From NCBI RefSeq assembly GCF_050633145.1, contig NZ_JBOEFY010000026.1:154630-218629 (forward strand): a DNA stretch of 64,000 nucleotides. The letters are read 5' to 3'. Below are positions 9,106 to 17,360 of the stretch, in pieces (position 1 is the stretch's first letter; each line of letters begins with the position of its first letter). The DNA comes from Kordia sp050633145 (GTDB lineage Bacteria; Bacteroidota; Bacteroidia; Flavobacteriales; Flavobacteriaceae). Position numbers and translations under genes: made by a program. The notes below the pieces were generated by a model that saw only the letters and a list, made by a program, of their open reading frames with translations, was not told where the DNA came from and searched no databases.

Positions 9106-10041
9106 CTATAAGTTTTCTAAGATTTTTTTCAATACTATTTGAGCCGAATACACTCTGTTGTACGATTGTTGAATGACAACAGAATTTTCACTATCCAACA
9201 CAGCATCTTCCACCACAACATTTCTTCTCACAGGCAAACAATGCATAAATTTTGCTTCTTTCAATTTCTCTTTTGTTAACATCCAATTGGTATCTTCATG
9301 CAACACTTTTCCATACGATTCGTAACTACTCCAGTTTTTTACGTATACGAAATCGGCATCTTTCAGAGCTTCTTCTTGATTATAATGAATAGGAATATCC
9401 AAAGTCAATTCAGGATTGAGTTCATATCCTTTCGGATGCGCAATACTAAAATCAACATCCAACTCTTGCATCATTCCTACAAACGAATTCGCAACAGCTT
9501 GCGGCAATGCTTTCGGATGTGGCGCCCACGATAAAACCACTTTCGATTTCTGTTTCGTCTGCAACTCTGTAATTGTAATTGCGTCTGCGAGTGCTTGCAA
9601 CGGATGCATGGTAGCGCTTTCCATGTTTACAATAGGAACGGTTGCATATTTTACAAAGCTGTTCAAAATCCATTCGGAAGTATCTTTTTCCTTGTCTTCT
9701 AATGTCGGAAATGCTCTGATTGCTATAATATCTCCATATTGCGAAATGACTTGTGCAGCTTCTTTTATATGCTCTGACGAATTTAAATTCATCACCGAAC
9801 CTTCTTCAAATTCTAAATTCCAAGCGTCATTTACGTTTAAAATCATGACGTCCATTCCTAGATTTTTTGCTGCTTTCTCTGTACTTAATCGCGTTCGCAA
9901 ACTCGCATTAAAGAAAAGCATAACCAATGTTTTATTTCTTCCTAACAATTGAGTCGAAAATGGATTTTCTTTTAACTGAATTGCTTCTTGAATCGTTTCA
10001 GGAATGTTATCTAGATCGTAAATAGTAGTATACTTTTTCAT
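9106..10041 (-). CDS. argF': N-acyl-ornithine carbamoyltransferase (N-succinylornithine type likely)
   Basis: Aspartate/ornithine carbamoyltransferase fold. Carbamoyl-phosphate loop SLRTR at residues 47-51 and HCLPVRRN at 267-274. It matches the N-acetyl/N-succinyl-ornithine transcarbamylases (AOTCase/SOTCase), not classical OTC: there is no SMG ornithine loop, and ESATMHPLQALAD and SWAPHPKALPQAV are diagnostic. The residue that decides acyl specificity (Pro90 in the Bacteroides fragilis SOTCase, Glu92 in the Xanthomonas AOTCase, from memory of those studies) aligns by eye with Ser89 in NSSEH. Ser was reported to permit succinyl substrates. 311 aa. It overlaps argD by 4 nt at 10038-10041. Confidence 0.9.
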   Translation of the reverse strand: MKKYTTIYDLDNIPETIQEAIQLKENPFSTQLLGRNKTLVMLFFNASLRTRLSTEKAAKNLGMDVMILNVNDAWNLEFEEGSVMNLNSSEHIKEAAQVISQYGDIIAIRAFPTLEDKEKDTSEWILNSFVKYATVPIVNMESATMHPLQALADAITITELQTKQKSKVVLSWAPHPKALPQAVANSFVGMMQELDVDFSIAHPKGYELNPELTLDIPIHYNQEEALKDADFVYVKNWSSYESYGKVLHEDTNWMLTKEKLKEAKFMHCLPVRRNVVVEDAVLDSENSVVIQQSYNRVYSAQIVLKKILENL

Positions 10042-11165
10042 ATCAACGCCTTTTTTAAGGCTTCAAAAAATACATCTACATGTGCTTTCGTAATGGTTAA
10101 CGGCGGAAGTATTCGCAATACATTCGGGTTGGAAGCACTTCCCGTAAAAATTTGATGCTTGTGAATCAGTTTTTTACGTATTTCCGCCACAGGAAAATCA
10201 AATTCCAATCCTAACATCAATCCTCTTCCTTTTGTGTTTTTGAGTTTAGGGAGTTTTTTCGCTTTCGCTAGAAAGTACGCAGAGATCTCAGTAGCGTTTT
10301 GCAGTAACTGCTGTTCTTCTATTACATCTAATACTGCTAAAGAAGCACTGCATGCCAAGTGATTTCCGCCAAATGTTGTTCCTAATAAACCATACGAAGC
10401 TTTGATTTTTGGGTGAATTAAAATACCGCCAATGGGAAATCCATTTCCCATACCTTTTGCCATAGAAATGATATCTGGCGTAATGAGGTGTTTTTTAAAT
10501 GAAAAGAAATCGCCTGTTCTTCCAAAACCAGCTTGCACTTCATCAGCAATCAATAACGTATTGTATGTTTTACAGAGAATTTCCAATCCTTGATAGAATG
10601 CTGTGGTGCTTTCGTCCAATCCGCCAACACCTTGAATACACTCTATAATTACGGCGCAGGTGTTGCCTTTTTTCAATACAGTTTCTACAGCTTCTAAATC
10701 GCCCAAATCGACAAAATCTACTTTTTGCTGTGCGTTTATAGGCGCTACAATTTTAGCATTATCTGTAGCAGCAACTGCCGCTGAGGTTCTTCCGTGGAAA
10801 CCATTTTTAAAAGCTAATACGTTTGTTTTTTTTGTATAGAATGATGCCAATTTTAAGGCGTTTTCGTTTGCCTCTGCTCCCGAATTACACAAAAACAATT
10901 GATACCCTTTACAGTTAGACATGCTTGTTAGTTTATCAGCTAATTTTTCTTGTAATGGATTTTGAACAGCATTGCTATAAAACCCTATTTTTTGCAATTG
11001 ATTGGAAATAGCTTTTACATATTTTGGATGTGAATGCCCGATTGAAATCACTGCATGACCTCCGTATAAATCAAGGTATTTTACATTATTCTCATCGTAT
11101 ACATACATGTCTTTTGCAATGAAAGGAACTATATTGAATAATGGATATACATTAAATAAACTCAT
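10038..11165 (-). CDS. argD: Acetylornithine (succinylornithine) aminotransferase
   Basis: Class III aminotransferase converting N-acylglutamate semialdehyde to N-acylornithine. The PLP lysine is Lys237 in SMAKGMGNGFP; ADEVQAGFGRTG carries the cofactor Asp; CNSGAEANENALKLA is the phosphate-binding region. 375 aa. The ATG at 11165 is a good start (YPLFNIVPFIAKDMYVYDENNVKYLDLYGG is the family N-terminus). Only 13 nt separate it from argC upstream, and it overlaps argF' downstream by ATGA. Confidence 0.93.
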   Translation of the reverse strand: MSLFNVYPLFNIVPFIAKDMYVYDENNVKYLDLYGGHAVISIGHSHPKYVKAISNQLQKIGFYSNAVQNPLQEKLADKLTSMSNCKGYQLFLCNSGAEANENALKLASFYTKKTNVLAFKNGFHGRTSAAVAATDNAKIVAPINAQQKVDFVDLGDLEAVETVLKKGNTCAVIIECIQGVGGLDESTTAFYQGLEILCKTYNTLLIADEVQAGFGRTGDFFSFKKHLITPDIISMAKGMGNGFPIGGILIHPKIKASYGLLGTTFGGNHLACSASLAVLDVIEEQQLLQNATEISAYFLAKAKKLPKLKNTKGRGLMLGLEFDFPVAEIRKKLIHKHQIFTGSASNPNVLRILPPLTITKAHVDVFFEALKKALI

Positions 11166-11178
11166 ATATTGTGTGTTG

Positions 11179-12156
11179 TTAAAAAAAGTTAGCTTTCAAT
11201 TGTAGTCCTTCTGTTTCTTCAAAATCAAACATCAAATTCATGTTTTGAACTGCCTGTCCAGAAGCACCTTTTAAAAGATTGTCAATACTACTTGTGATTA
11301 ATAATTTGTTTTCGTGTTTGTGAAGATGTATCAAACATTTATTTGTGTTGACTACTTGTTTTAAATGCACTTCATTTGTGCTCAAAAAAGTAAATACTGC
11401 ATCTTTATAGAAACTTGCGTATAGTATTTCGGCTTCTTCTAAAGTTCCTTCAAATTTGGTGTACGCTGTTGCGAAAATACCTCTGCTAAAGTTTCCTCTA
11501 TTCGGCATAAAATTTACCTCAGCAGTAAAGTCATTTTGTAATTGTTGTATGGTTTGATGAATTTCACCTAAATGTTGATGTGTAAAAGGTTTGTAATAGG
11601 AGAAGTTATTATCTCTCCATGCAAAATGTGTTGTTTTAGACAATGAAGTTCCTGCGCCAGTTGCGCCAGTTACTGCATTGATATGTACATCATGTTTCAA
11701 TAGTCCGTGATGCGCTAATGGTAGTAATGCTAATTGAATCGCGGTAGCAAAACAACCTGGATTGGCAATGTGTTTAGCTTTTTTTATCGCTTCTTTTTGT
11801 AATTCTGGCAATCCATATACAAAAGATGCTTCTCCCAGATTTTGATCGTTTTTCAATCTAAAATCATTGCTTAAATCTATAATTTTAGTGTTTGTTGAGA
11901 ATGTATGTTTCTCCAAAAAAGCTTTCGAATTTCCATGTCCTAAACATAAGAAAACAACAGCTACATCATGATTAACTGTATTCGTAAATGACAAATCTGT
12001 AGAACCTACCAAATCTTGATGAATGTGACTGATTTTATTTCCTGCATTCGAAGTACTATATACAAAATTGATATTGACTTTTGTGTGATTCAGTAACAAT
12101 CTAATGAGTTCTCCTGCTGTATAACCAGCGCCGCCTATGATTCCTACTTCTATCAT
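11179..12156 (-). CDS. argC: N-acetyl-gamma-glutamyl-phosphate reductase
   Basis: NADPH-dependent reductase of acylglutamyl phosphate. The Rossmann motif GIIGGAGYTAGE begins at residue 5 and the catalytic Cys135 lies in NPGCFATAIQLAL. I set the start at the ATG at 12156: the frame is open to an ATG at 12237, but those 27 extra residues lie inside argG and precede the conserved N-terminus. With this start the argC ATG overlaps the argG stop as ATGA (12153-12156), the same coupling as elsewhere in the operon. 325 aa. Confidence 0.93.
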   Translation of the reverse strand: MIEVGIIGGAGYTAGELIRLLLNHTKVNINFVYSTSNAGNKISHIHQDLVGSTDLSFTNTVNHDVAVVFLCLGHGNSKAFLEKHTFSTNTKIIDLSNDFRLKNDQNLGEASFVYGLPELQKEAIKKAKHIANPGCFATAIQLALLPLAHHGLLKHDVHINAVTGATGAGTSLSKTTHFAWRDNNFSYYKPFTHQHLGEIHQTIQQLQNDFTAEVNFMPNRGNFSRGIFATAYTKFEGTLEEAEILYASFYKDAVFTFLSTNEVHLKQVVNTNKCLIHLHKHENKLLITSSIDNLLKGASGQAVQNMNLMFDFEETEGLQLKANFF

Positions 12157-13349
12157 ATTCCTGAATTTACTTGTTGATAAATTTTGTTTTGATTCCCAAG
12201 AATCTTGATGAATCCTTTTGCTTCGTCGGCTGTCCAACCTGAGTTCATTTCGCCATAGCTACCAAACTTCGCGTTCATTAAATCGTGTGCAGATTGAATT
12301 CCATCTAGTGTAAAATGATATGGTTTTAATGTGATGAAAACATCTCCAGAAACTTTTGCCTGACTACTTTCTAAATAGCTTTCAATATCACGCATCACAG
12401 GATCTAAGTATTGTCCTTCATGCAAATGCATTCCATAAAAATTAGAGAGGTATTCTTTGTGCTGCAACTGCCATTTGGTGAGCGTGTGTTTTTCCAATAA
12501 ATGATGCGCTTTGATACAAATAATGGCTGCCGCTGCTTCAAATCCTACTCTTCCTTTGATGCCAACAATGGTATCTCCAACATGAATATCTCTTCCAATA
12601 GCAAAAGCTGAAGCCAATGAGTTAAGAATTTCTATGTTGATTTCTGGCGCATTTTGCTCACCATTTACAGCGACCAATTCTCCTTTTAGAAAAGTGAGTT
12701 GCACTTTTTCTTCTTTTTGTTTTTCTAATTGTGATGGATATGCTTCTTCAGGCAATGATTTGTGAGAAGTCAACGTTTCTTCACCGCCAACACTTGTGCC
12801 CCAAAGTCCTTTGTTAATGGAGTATTTTGCTTTCTCCCAAGACAAATCAACTCCATTAGCTTTTAGATAATTGATTTCTTCTTCACGTGTTAGTTTTTGA
12901 TCTCTAATTGGCGTGATAATTTTAATTTCAGGCGCCAAGGTTTGGAATATCATATCAAAACGCACCTGATCGTTTCCTGCGCCAGTACTTCCATGCGCAA
13001 TATGTGTTGCATCGATACTTTTTGCATATTCAATAATTTCGATGGCTTGCACAATACGTTCAGCACTTACGGATAATGGATAGGTGTTATTTTTTAATAC
13101 GTTTCCAAATACTAAATATTTGACTACTTTTTCATAAAAAGTATTGACTGCATTGATATTTTTATACGTTGAAACGCCCATTTTATAAGCATTCTCTTCA
13201 ATAGTTTTAATTTCTTTTTGAGTAAACCCACCTGTATTTACACTTACAGCATGCACTTCAAAATGCTGATCTTTCGTAAGATGAATGGCGCAATAGGACG
13301 TATCTAATCCGCCACTATATGCTAGCACTAATTTTTTTGGAGTATTCAT
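12153..13349 (-). CDS. argG: Argininosuccinate synthase
   Basis: Condenses citrulline and aspartate using ATP. The N-terminal PP-loop AYSGGLDTSY lies at residues 10-19; SVSAERIVQAIEIIEYAKS and AHGSTGAGNDQVRFD are the citrulline/aspartate-binding segments of the family. 398 aa, normal length. Its start overlaps the GNAT gene by 4 nt. Placement before argC and well ahead of argH is the usual flavobacterial order (family knowledge). Confidence 0.95.
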   Translation of the reverse strand: MNTPKKLVLAYSGGLDTSYCAIHLTKDQHFEVHAVSVNTGGFTQKEIKTIEENAYKMGVSTYKNINAVNTFYEKVVKYLVFGNVLKNNTYPLSVSAERIVQAIEIIEYAKSIDATHIAHGSTGAGNDQVRFDMIFQTLAPEIKIITPIRDQKLTREEEINYLKANGVDLSWEKAKYSINKGLWGTSVGGEETLTSHKSLPEEAYPSQLEKQKEEKVQLTFLKGELVAVNGEQNAPEINIEILNSLASAFAIGRDIHVGDTIVGIKGRVGFEAAAAIICIKAHHLLEKHTLTKWQLQHKEYLSNFYGMHLHEGQYLDPVMRDIESYLESSQAKVSGDVFITLKPYHFTLDGIQSAHDLMNAKFGSYGEMNSGWTADEAKGFIKILGNQNKIYQQVNSGI

Positions 13350-13963
13350 TTTTTATCTTTTTTTAGAAACAAGTTTTGTTTGATGCTTTTTAATCTTTTA
13401 AAAACCGTTTCTTTTACTTTCGTTTTTTGTGTTGAATCACTTGAATTTGGATCATACAGCATGCCTGTGCACAAGCACATTTTTTGTTGCGTACGTTTTA
13501 GTACATCAAAGTTTTTGCATGTTTGGCAACCATTCCAAAAGGATTGATCTTCTGTTAATTCTGAAAATGTCACAGGTTTATAGCCTAACTCACTATTGAG
13601 TTTCATGACTGCTAATCCTGTAGTAATGCTGAATACTTTTGCGTTGGGGAATTTGGCTCTTGAGTGTTCAAAAACCTTTTTCTTGATTTGTTTTGCAATG
13701 CCTTTTCCTCTGTAGTTAGGATGCACAATTAATCCAGAATTGGCGACAAATTTTCCATGACTCCAAGCTTCTATGTAGCAAAAACCTACGAACTTTTCGC
13801 CATCTAAAGCAATGACTGCATTTCCTTGTTCCATTTTTGAAATGATGTATTCAGGCTTTCGCTTTGCTATTCCTGTTCCTCTTACTTGAGCAGCTTGTAA
13901 AATAGTTTCACAAATAGTTTCAGCGTACACGCTATGTGAATTGTTAGCTATGACAATTTCCAT
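13346..13963 (-). CDS. GNAT N-acetyltransferase heading the arg operon
   Basis: GNAT acetyltransferase: the acyl-CoA loop lies in the NYRGKGIAKQIKKKVFEHSR region (about residues 83-102), after the beta-strand NSGLIVHP. The C-terminal part carries a four-cysteine cluster (CQTCKNFD ... KMCLCTGM, roughly residues 150-175) that is unusual for a simple GNAT and could bind metal. It is the first gene after the arginine leader and overlaps argG by ATGA. No argA or argJ is present in the cluster, so it is the obvious candidate for the glutamate N-acylation step. That role is inferred from position; the fold is clear from sequence. Confidence 0.8.
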   Translation of the reverse strand: MEIVIANNSHSVYAETICETILQAAQVRGTGIAKRKPEYIISKMEQGNAVIALDGEKFVGFCYIEAWSHGKFVANSGLIVHPNYRGKGIAKQIKKKVFEHSRAKFPNAKVFSITTGLAVMKLNSELGYKPVTFSELTEDQSFWNGCQTCKNFDVLKRTQQKMCLCTGMLYDPNSSDSTQKTKVKETVFKRLKSIKQNLFLKKDKK

Positions 13964-14199
13964 TGTGTTGAATTAAAAATGATTAAAATTTTGTTTGATG
14001 TATCTTGAAAAGAAGAACTGGACGCACCGAAGTTCCCAATATAAAAATGTACCCTTACGGGCGGCGTGTAAAAAAGCGGCGTGCGGGACTATTGTTATTG
14101 TTTAAAATAACAGGAGTTTGATGAAATGATATGAATATTAAATGATACAAAAAGTGAAAAATAAAATTACTGAATAGAGTGTACTGCTACATTGAAGAA
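13964..14199 (-). promoter_or_regulatory. arg operon leader region downstream of the leader peptide
   Basis: 236 nt of untranslated leader between the leader-peptide stop and the GNAT start. On the transcribed strand it contains GTTATT-TTAAAC-AATAAC (6-bp stem), two direct copies of ACGCCGC separated by a T6 run, CCC-GTAA-GGG (a GNRA-capped hairpin) and GAACT...AGTTC followed by TTCTTTTC. The GC-rich patch at about 14050-14095 stands out in AT-rich surroundings. These are the likely pieces of an attenuator, but which ones pair is not settled by eye. Confidence 0.45.
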
Positions 14200-14265
14200 T
14201 TAGCGGCGGCGGTTGCGCAAGCGCAAACTGGGTTTTCTATTGTATATTTTATTTTGTGTAATCAT
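14200..14265 (-). CDS. Arginine-rich leader peptide of the arg operon (21 aa, attenuator type)
   Basis: A short ORF, ATG at 14265 and TAA at 14200-14202. The peptide has 21 residues, 6 of them Arg, and ends in SLRLRNRRR just before the stop. Five of the six Arg codons are CGC, not a favoured Arg codon in the AT-rich coding regions around it. It lies about 240 nt upstream of the first arg gene on the same strand with no other gene between. Codons of the end product clustered at the end of a leader ORF are the hallmark of ribosome-mediated attenuation: stalling at low Arg-tRNA alters downstream RNA folding. The overlapping DNA can also fold (TTGCG-CTTG-CGCAA). I could not define a convincing terminator/antiterminator pair. 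Confidence 0.7.
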   Translation of the reverse strand: MITQNKIYNRKPSLRLRNRRR

Positions 14266-14278
14266 TACTACAAACCTA

Positions 14279-14287
14279 CAAATTATA
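14279..14287 (-). promoter_or_regulatory. Possible -7 element for the arg leader transcript
   Basis: Reads TATAATTTG on the minus strand, one base longer than the Bacteroidota -7 consensus TAnnTTTG, and ends 13 nt before the leader ATG. No convincing TTG -33 box at the right distance. Weak, but the position fits. Confidence 0.35.
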
Positions 14288-14411
14288 GTTGTATGCGATG
14301 TACTAAAAGATAACTTTTCTTGAAATTTTATGAATACTCTAAAAAACAAGCCCTTATAATATCGTATTGTTAAAGTTAGTATACTTATACTAATTATTTT
14401 TTATAAGAAAC

Positions 14412-14864
14412 TTATTTATCATCACTATCATGTAAATTTTGAGCTGTAAGTTCTGCAATTTTATCATTTAAGTCTGTAACCAACTGTTGTACAGTAACTG
14501 GACGTACTCCATGATGTGCTCCTGCATGCAATACCTCATCATGAATTTCTATTTGCCTTGCTGTTGCCGGACCAGCTGCTTTTATAGCTATAATTCTCCT
14601 AATGGCTGTCTTAAGGCTTCTCTTAAATCTTCCTCTCTTTTTCATTACTTCTGCATGCTTGTGTACTAACTGTGTAACAGGAAATGATGATTGTGAATCT
14701 TTTAATTGTGCTGTTTCTAAAATATTTTGTGCTTTCAATTGTGCAACAGCTTCTGGACGATTGTCTTCTAATTGAACTGTTTGCTTAACTTCTTTTTTCT
14801 GCGCAACTGCATTTGCAACAGCTTGGTTTTTGTTTTTGTTTAATTTGTCTGCGTGCGTGTTCAT
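14412..14864 (-). CDS. Small protein with DNRPEAVAQ motif, function unknown
   Basis: 150 aa, no signal peptide or membrane segment. The N-terminal third is Lys/Gln/Asn/Ala-rich and carries QLEDNRPEAVAQLKAQ (about residues 31-46), then AQLKD and VTQLVHK. This pattern is the N-terminal hallmark of long flavobacterial proteins that carry a DUF4157 (eCIS-core) metallopeptidase-like domain and VIQR-type repeats (family knowledge). The rest is a basic segment (KKRGRFKRSLKTAIRRI) followed by a His-rich stretch (EIHDEVLHAGAHHGV) and an acidic tail. No DUF4157 HExxH core is present, so it is a short relative or a cargo fragment. Monocistronic, just upstream of the arg leader. Confidence 0.6.
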   Translation of the reverse strand: MNTHADKLNKNKNQAVANAVAQKKEVKQTVQLEDNRPEAVAQLKAQNILETAQLKDSQSSFPVTQLVHKHAEVMKKRGRFKRSLKTAIRRIIAIKAAGPATARQIEIHDEVLHAGAHHGVRPVTVQQLVTDLNDKIAELTAQNLHDSDDK

Positions 14865-15011
14865 AATAAATACTGTTTCTTCTTAAATATACATCGAAAC
14901 AAGATATTTATATTGTTGATATTTAATTAATAGCACACCTGTCTACGAATTGTATACGCTTTGATTTGAATCACAAAAAATTGTACCTAAAACTGATCTG
15001 ATAAAAAGCGA

Positions 15012-15037
15012 AAAGTCAGACGTTTCCATCTGACTTT
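15012..15037 (-). terminator. Terminator after the S9 peptidase gene
   Basis: AAAGTCAGA (15012-15020) pairs with TCTGACTTT (15029-15037), 9-bp stem, 8-nt loop; on the minus strand it is followed by TTCGCTTTTT. Confidence 0.7.
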
Positions 15038-15102
15038 CCTATTGGATTGAGTTAGTAAAAATATACATATTCTCAATTTTGAAGAATAAAGAATAGCTAT
15101 CT

Positions 15103-17289
15103 TTAATTCGTACGAGTGTTTTCTTTTAGTGTAAAATCTTTGTGTCCTGTTTGCCAAAATGCAAATGATAACATGTCTTGTAATTCTGCACTACGCTTTT
15201 CAGCACTGGCATCAAAACCATGTCCACTTTTAAAATCTACATTGAATACAATCGGTTTATTGGAAGCATTTGCTTCAATCATTTTTGCTGTAAATTTTCC
15301 AGGTTGCCACGCAGGCACTCTAGTATCGTTCATTCCTGCTGTCAATAATAAGGCTGGATATTCTTCACCTTTTTTTATATGATGATACGCGTCCATTTCC
15401 AGTAAATATTCAAACTCTTTCGGATCTTTTATAGTTCCGTACTCTTTGATTCCGTTGAGTCCATTTGGTGTATTTTCAGAACGCAATGTATTTAGTTGCC
15501 CAACACGTACAATTGCTGCGGCATACAAGTCTGGACGTTCTGTTATAGCTCGTCCAATTAAAATTCCGCCTGCACTAGAACTCCAAGCTGCAATTTTTTT
15601 CGGATTCGTATAGTTTTGGTCTATTAAATATTCGGTACACGCTATAAAATCTTTCCAAGTATTAGGTTTCGTTTTTTTAAATCCTGCTTTATGCCATGCA
15701 TCTCCTTTTTCGCCTCCGCCACGCACATGTGTTACTGCGTATATTCCGCCTTTATCAATCCATTGCATCATTAAAGGATTTACTGCTGGCGTAAGTGAAA
15801 ACGCATAGGTTCCATAACCGCGCATTAATACATGATTGTTTCCATCTTTTTGCGTGTCTTTATGATAAATCAGCGAAAGCGGAATTAACTCACCATCATG
15901 TGACGGCACTTCCACTTCTTCCACAATAATATCGTCGTAATTTGTTGAGGTTTTCTTCGGATAGAGGTTTTCTTCCACAAATGTTTTGTCTATCGAATTG
16001 TATTTGTAACGTACTTCATTGGTTGTCCAACCATTAATTTCTACCCATAAATCGTCATAATCAGCTCCTTTAGTCAGTAAGTAAATAGCGCCAGCTGGTT
16101 TCGGAATTGGAATTTCTTCCGTTTTTCCATCTTGTAAATGATAGAGTTTGGATGAGACTCCATTTTTCGTCTTCACAAAAAACAATCCTTGTTTGGTGAT
16201 CACAAAGTCTGAAATTGTTGCTTTTGGATCTTCCACGACTAAAACTTCTGGATTGCGTATATCAGGATTTTTCAAAGACGTTTTGCATATTTTAAAGTTT
16301 GAAGCATTCCGAGCCGTCACAAAATACAACTCATCTCCTACTACATGAAAAAATGGAATTTTATCTTCCTGCTTAAATAAAGGTTTCCAGCTTATTTTTT
16401 TATCGTATAAATTATCATATTCCGTAAAGTAATATTCGTAATACGCGCTTGCGCCAGAAACATTACTAAATAAATATGTATCCGTTGGATTTTGCAAGAT
16501 TATTTCAGGAAAATCGCCCGAGTTCATCTGCATTTCAGGGTTATTCTTTTTAGAAAAGTATACATTCCGTTTTTTTGGATTGCTTCCAATTTTGTATAAA
16601 ACAGTTTCTACATTTTTTAGATATGTATCTGAATCGCGATTGGTTTCTGGAAGGTATTCATAGAAAAATCCGCTATCATCTTTTAACCATCGTATGCCAC
16701 CAAGTGCCGCTGGCCAAGCATTTTGTATGACTTGTGGATGTTTTTTCTTTGTTTTAGTGTCTAAAATGATCATTTCAGAAATTTCTTCATCGTCTTTAGA
16801 CAGACTGATCACAATTTTACTATTGTCCCAACTTGGATTAAAATAGTTAATGTAATATGTATTGTTTGATGTTGATTGATAGTTTTCAGGATTGAAGATT
16901 AAGATTTCTTCTCCTTTTAATTTGTACCTGCAATACAGTTTAGCAGTAGCTTCTTTTGCCGATTTTTTAAGGTAATAATAATGGTCGTCGTTTGTAAAAG
17001 TAAATCTTGATATTTGAATGTTTGATTCGTTTGCTTCGCTATGAAACAACTCACGACCTGTAATGTTTTTAAGTATGCTTTGCGCGTACTTTGTTTCGTT
17101 TTTGTACCAGTTGAGAATCGTGGAATCTTTCATGTTTTCCAACGGTCTAAACATATCTACAATTTCTTTCCCGTGATAAGTTTCAGCAGTATTATTGTGA
17201 ATATTTGCAGGAACAGTTCGTTGAAACGAATGTTCTTTTGAACAACTTACAAGAATAATACAAATAATGCCTAGCACTTTTTTAGTCAT
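15103..17289 (-). CDS. Prolyl oligopeptidase family (S9) serine peptidase, lipoprotein
   Basis: Secreted S9 peptidase. A short lipoprotein signal (MTKKVLGIICIILVSC) puts the lipid on Cys16. An N-terminal beta-propeller (about residues 60-430) covers a C-terminal alpha/beta-hydrolase. The catalytic triad by position is Ser572 (WSSSAGG; usual GGSNGG), Asp655 (MNDTRVPAWQ) and His690 (KSGHGFD). YAVTHVRGGGEKGDAWHKAGFKKTK is a prolyl-oligopeptidase signature. 728 aa, normal for the family. It cleaves short peptides after proline. A RiPP-like small gene lies just upstream on the same strand; a link is speculative, since such lipoproteins are common nutritional peptidases. Confidence 0.92.
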   Translation of the reverse strand: MTKKVLGIICIILVSCSKEHSFQRTVPANIHNNTAETYHGKEIVDMFRPLENMKDSTILNWYKNETKYAQSILKNITGRELFHSEANESNIQISRFTFTNDDHYYYLKKSAKEATAKLYCRYKLKGEEILIFNPENYQSTSNNTYYINYFNPSWDNSKIVISLSKDDEEISEMIILDTKTKKKHPQVIQNAWPAALGGIRWLKDDSGFFYEYLPETNRDSDTYLKNVETVLYKIGSNPKKRNVYFSKKNNPEMQMNSGDFPEIILQNPTDTYLFSNVSGASAYYEYYFTEYDNLYDKKISWKPLFKQEDKIPFFHVVGDELYFVTARNASNFKICKTSLKNPDIRNPEVLVVEDPKATISDFVITKQGLFFVKTKNGVSSKLYHLQDGKTEEIPIPKPAGAIYLLTKGADYDDLWVEINGWTTNEVRYKYNSIDKTFVEENLYPKKTSTNYDDIIVEEVEVPSHDGELIPLSLIYHKDTQKDGNNHVLMRGYGTYAFSLTPAVNPLMMQWIDKGGIYAVTHVRGGGEKGDAWHKAGFKKTKPNTWKDFIACTEYLIDQNYTNPKKIAAWSSSAGGILIGRAITERPDLYAAAIVRVGQLNTLRSENTPNGLNGIKEYGTIKDPKEFEYLLEMDAYHHIKKGEEYPALLLTAGMNDTRVPAWQPGKFTAKMIEANASNKPIVFNVDFKSGHGFDASAEKRSAELQDMLSFAFWQTGHKDFTLKENTRTN

Positions 17290-17360
17290 AACATTGGGAA
17301 ATTAATAAGTGTACAAATCTTGGTAAAGGACTTGCACACTTTTAGCACTCTAACATGATT

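Noticed and set aside
9416..9952. 178-codon plus-strand frame inside argF'
   Set aside because: Fully antisense to a clear enzyme gene; composition is that of a reverse-complement shadow.
14050..14095. ArgR-type operator in the arg leader
   Set aside because: The GC-rich patch consists of direct ACGCCGC copies, not the AT-rich ARG-box palindrome.
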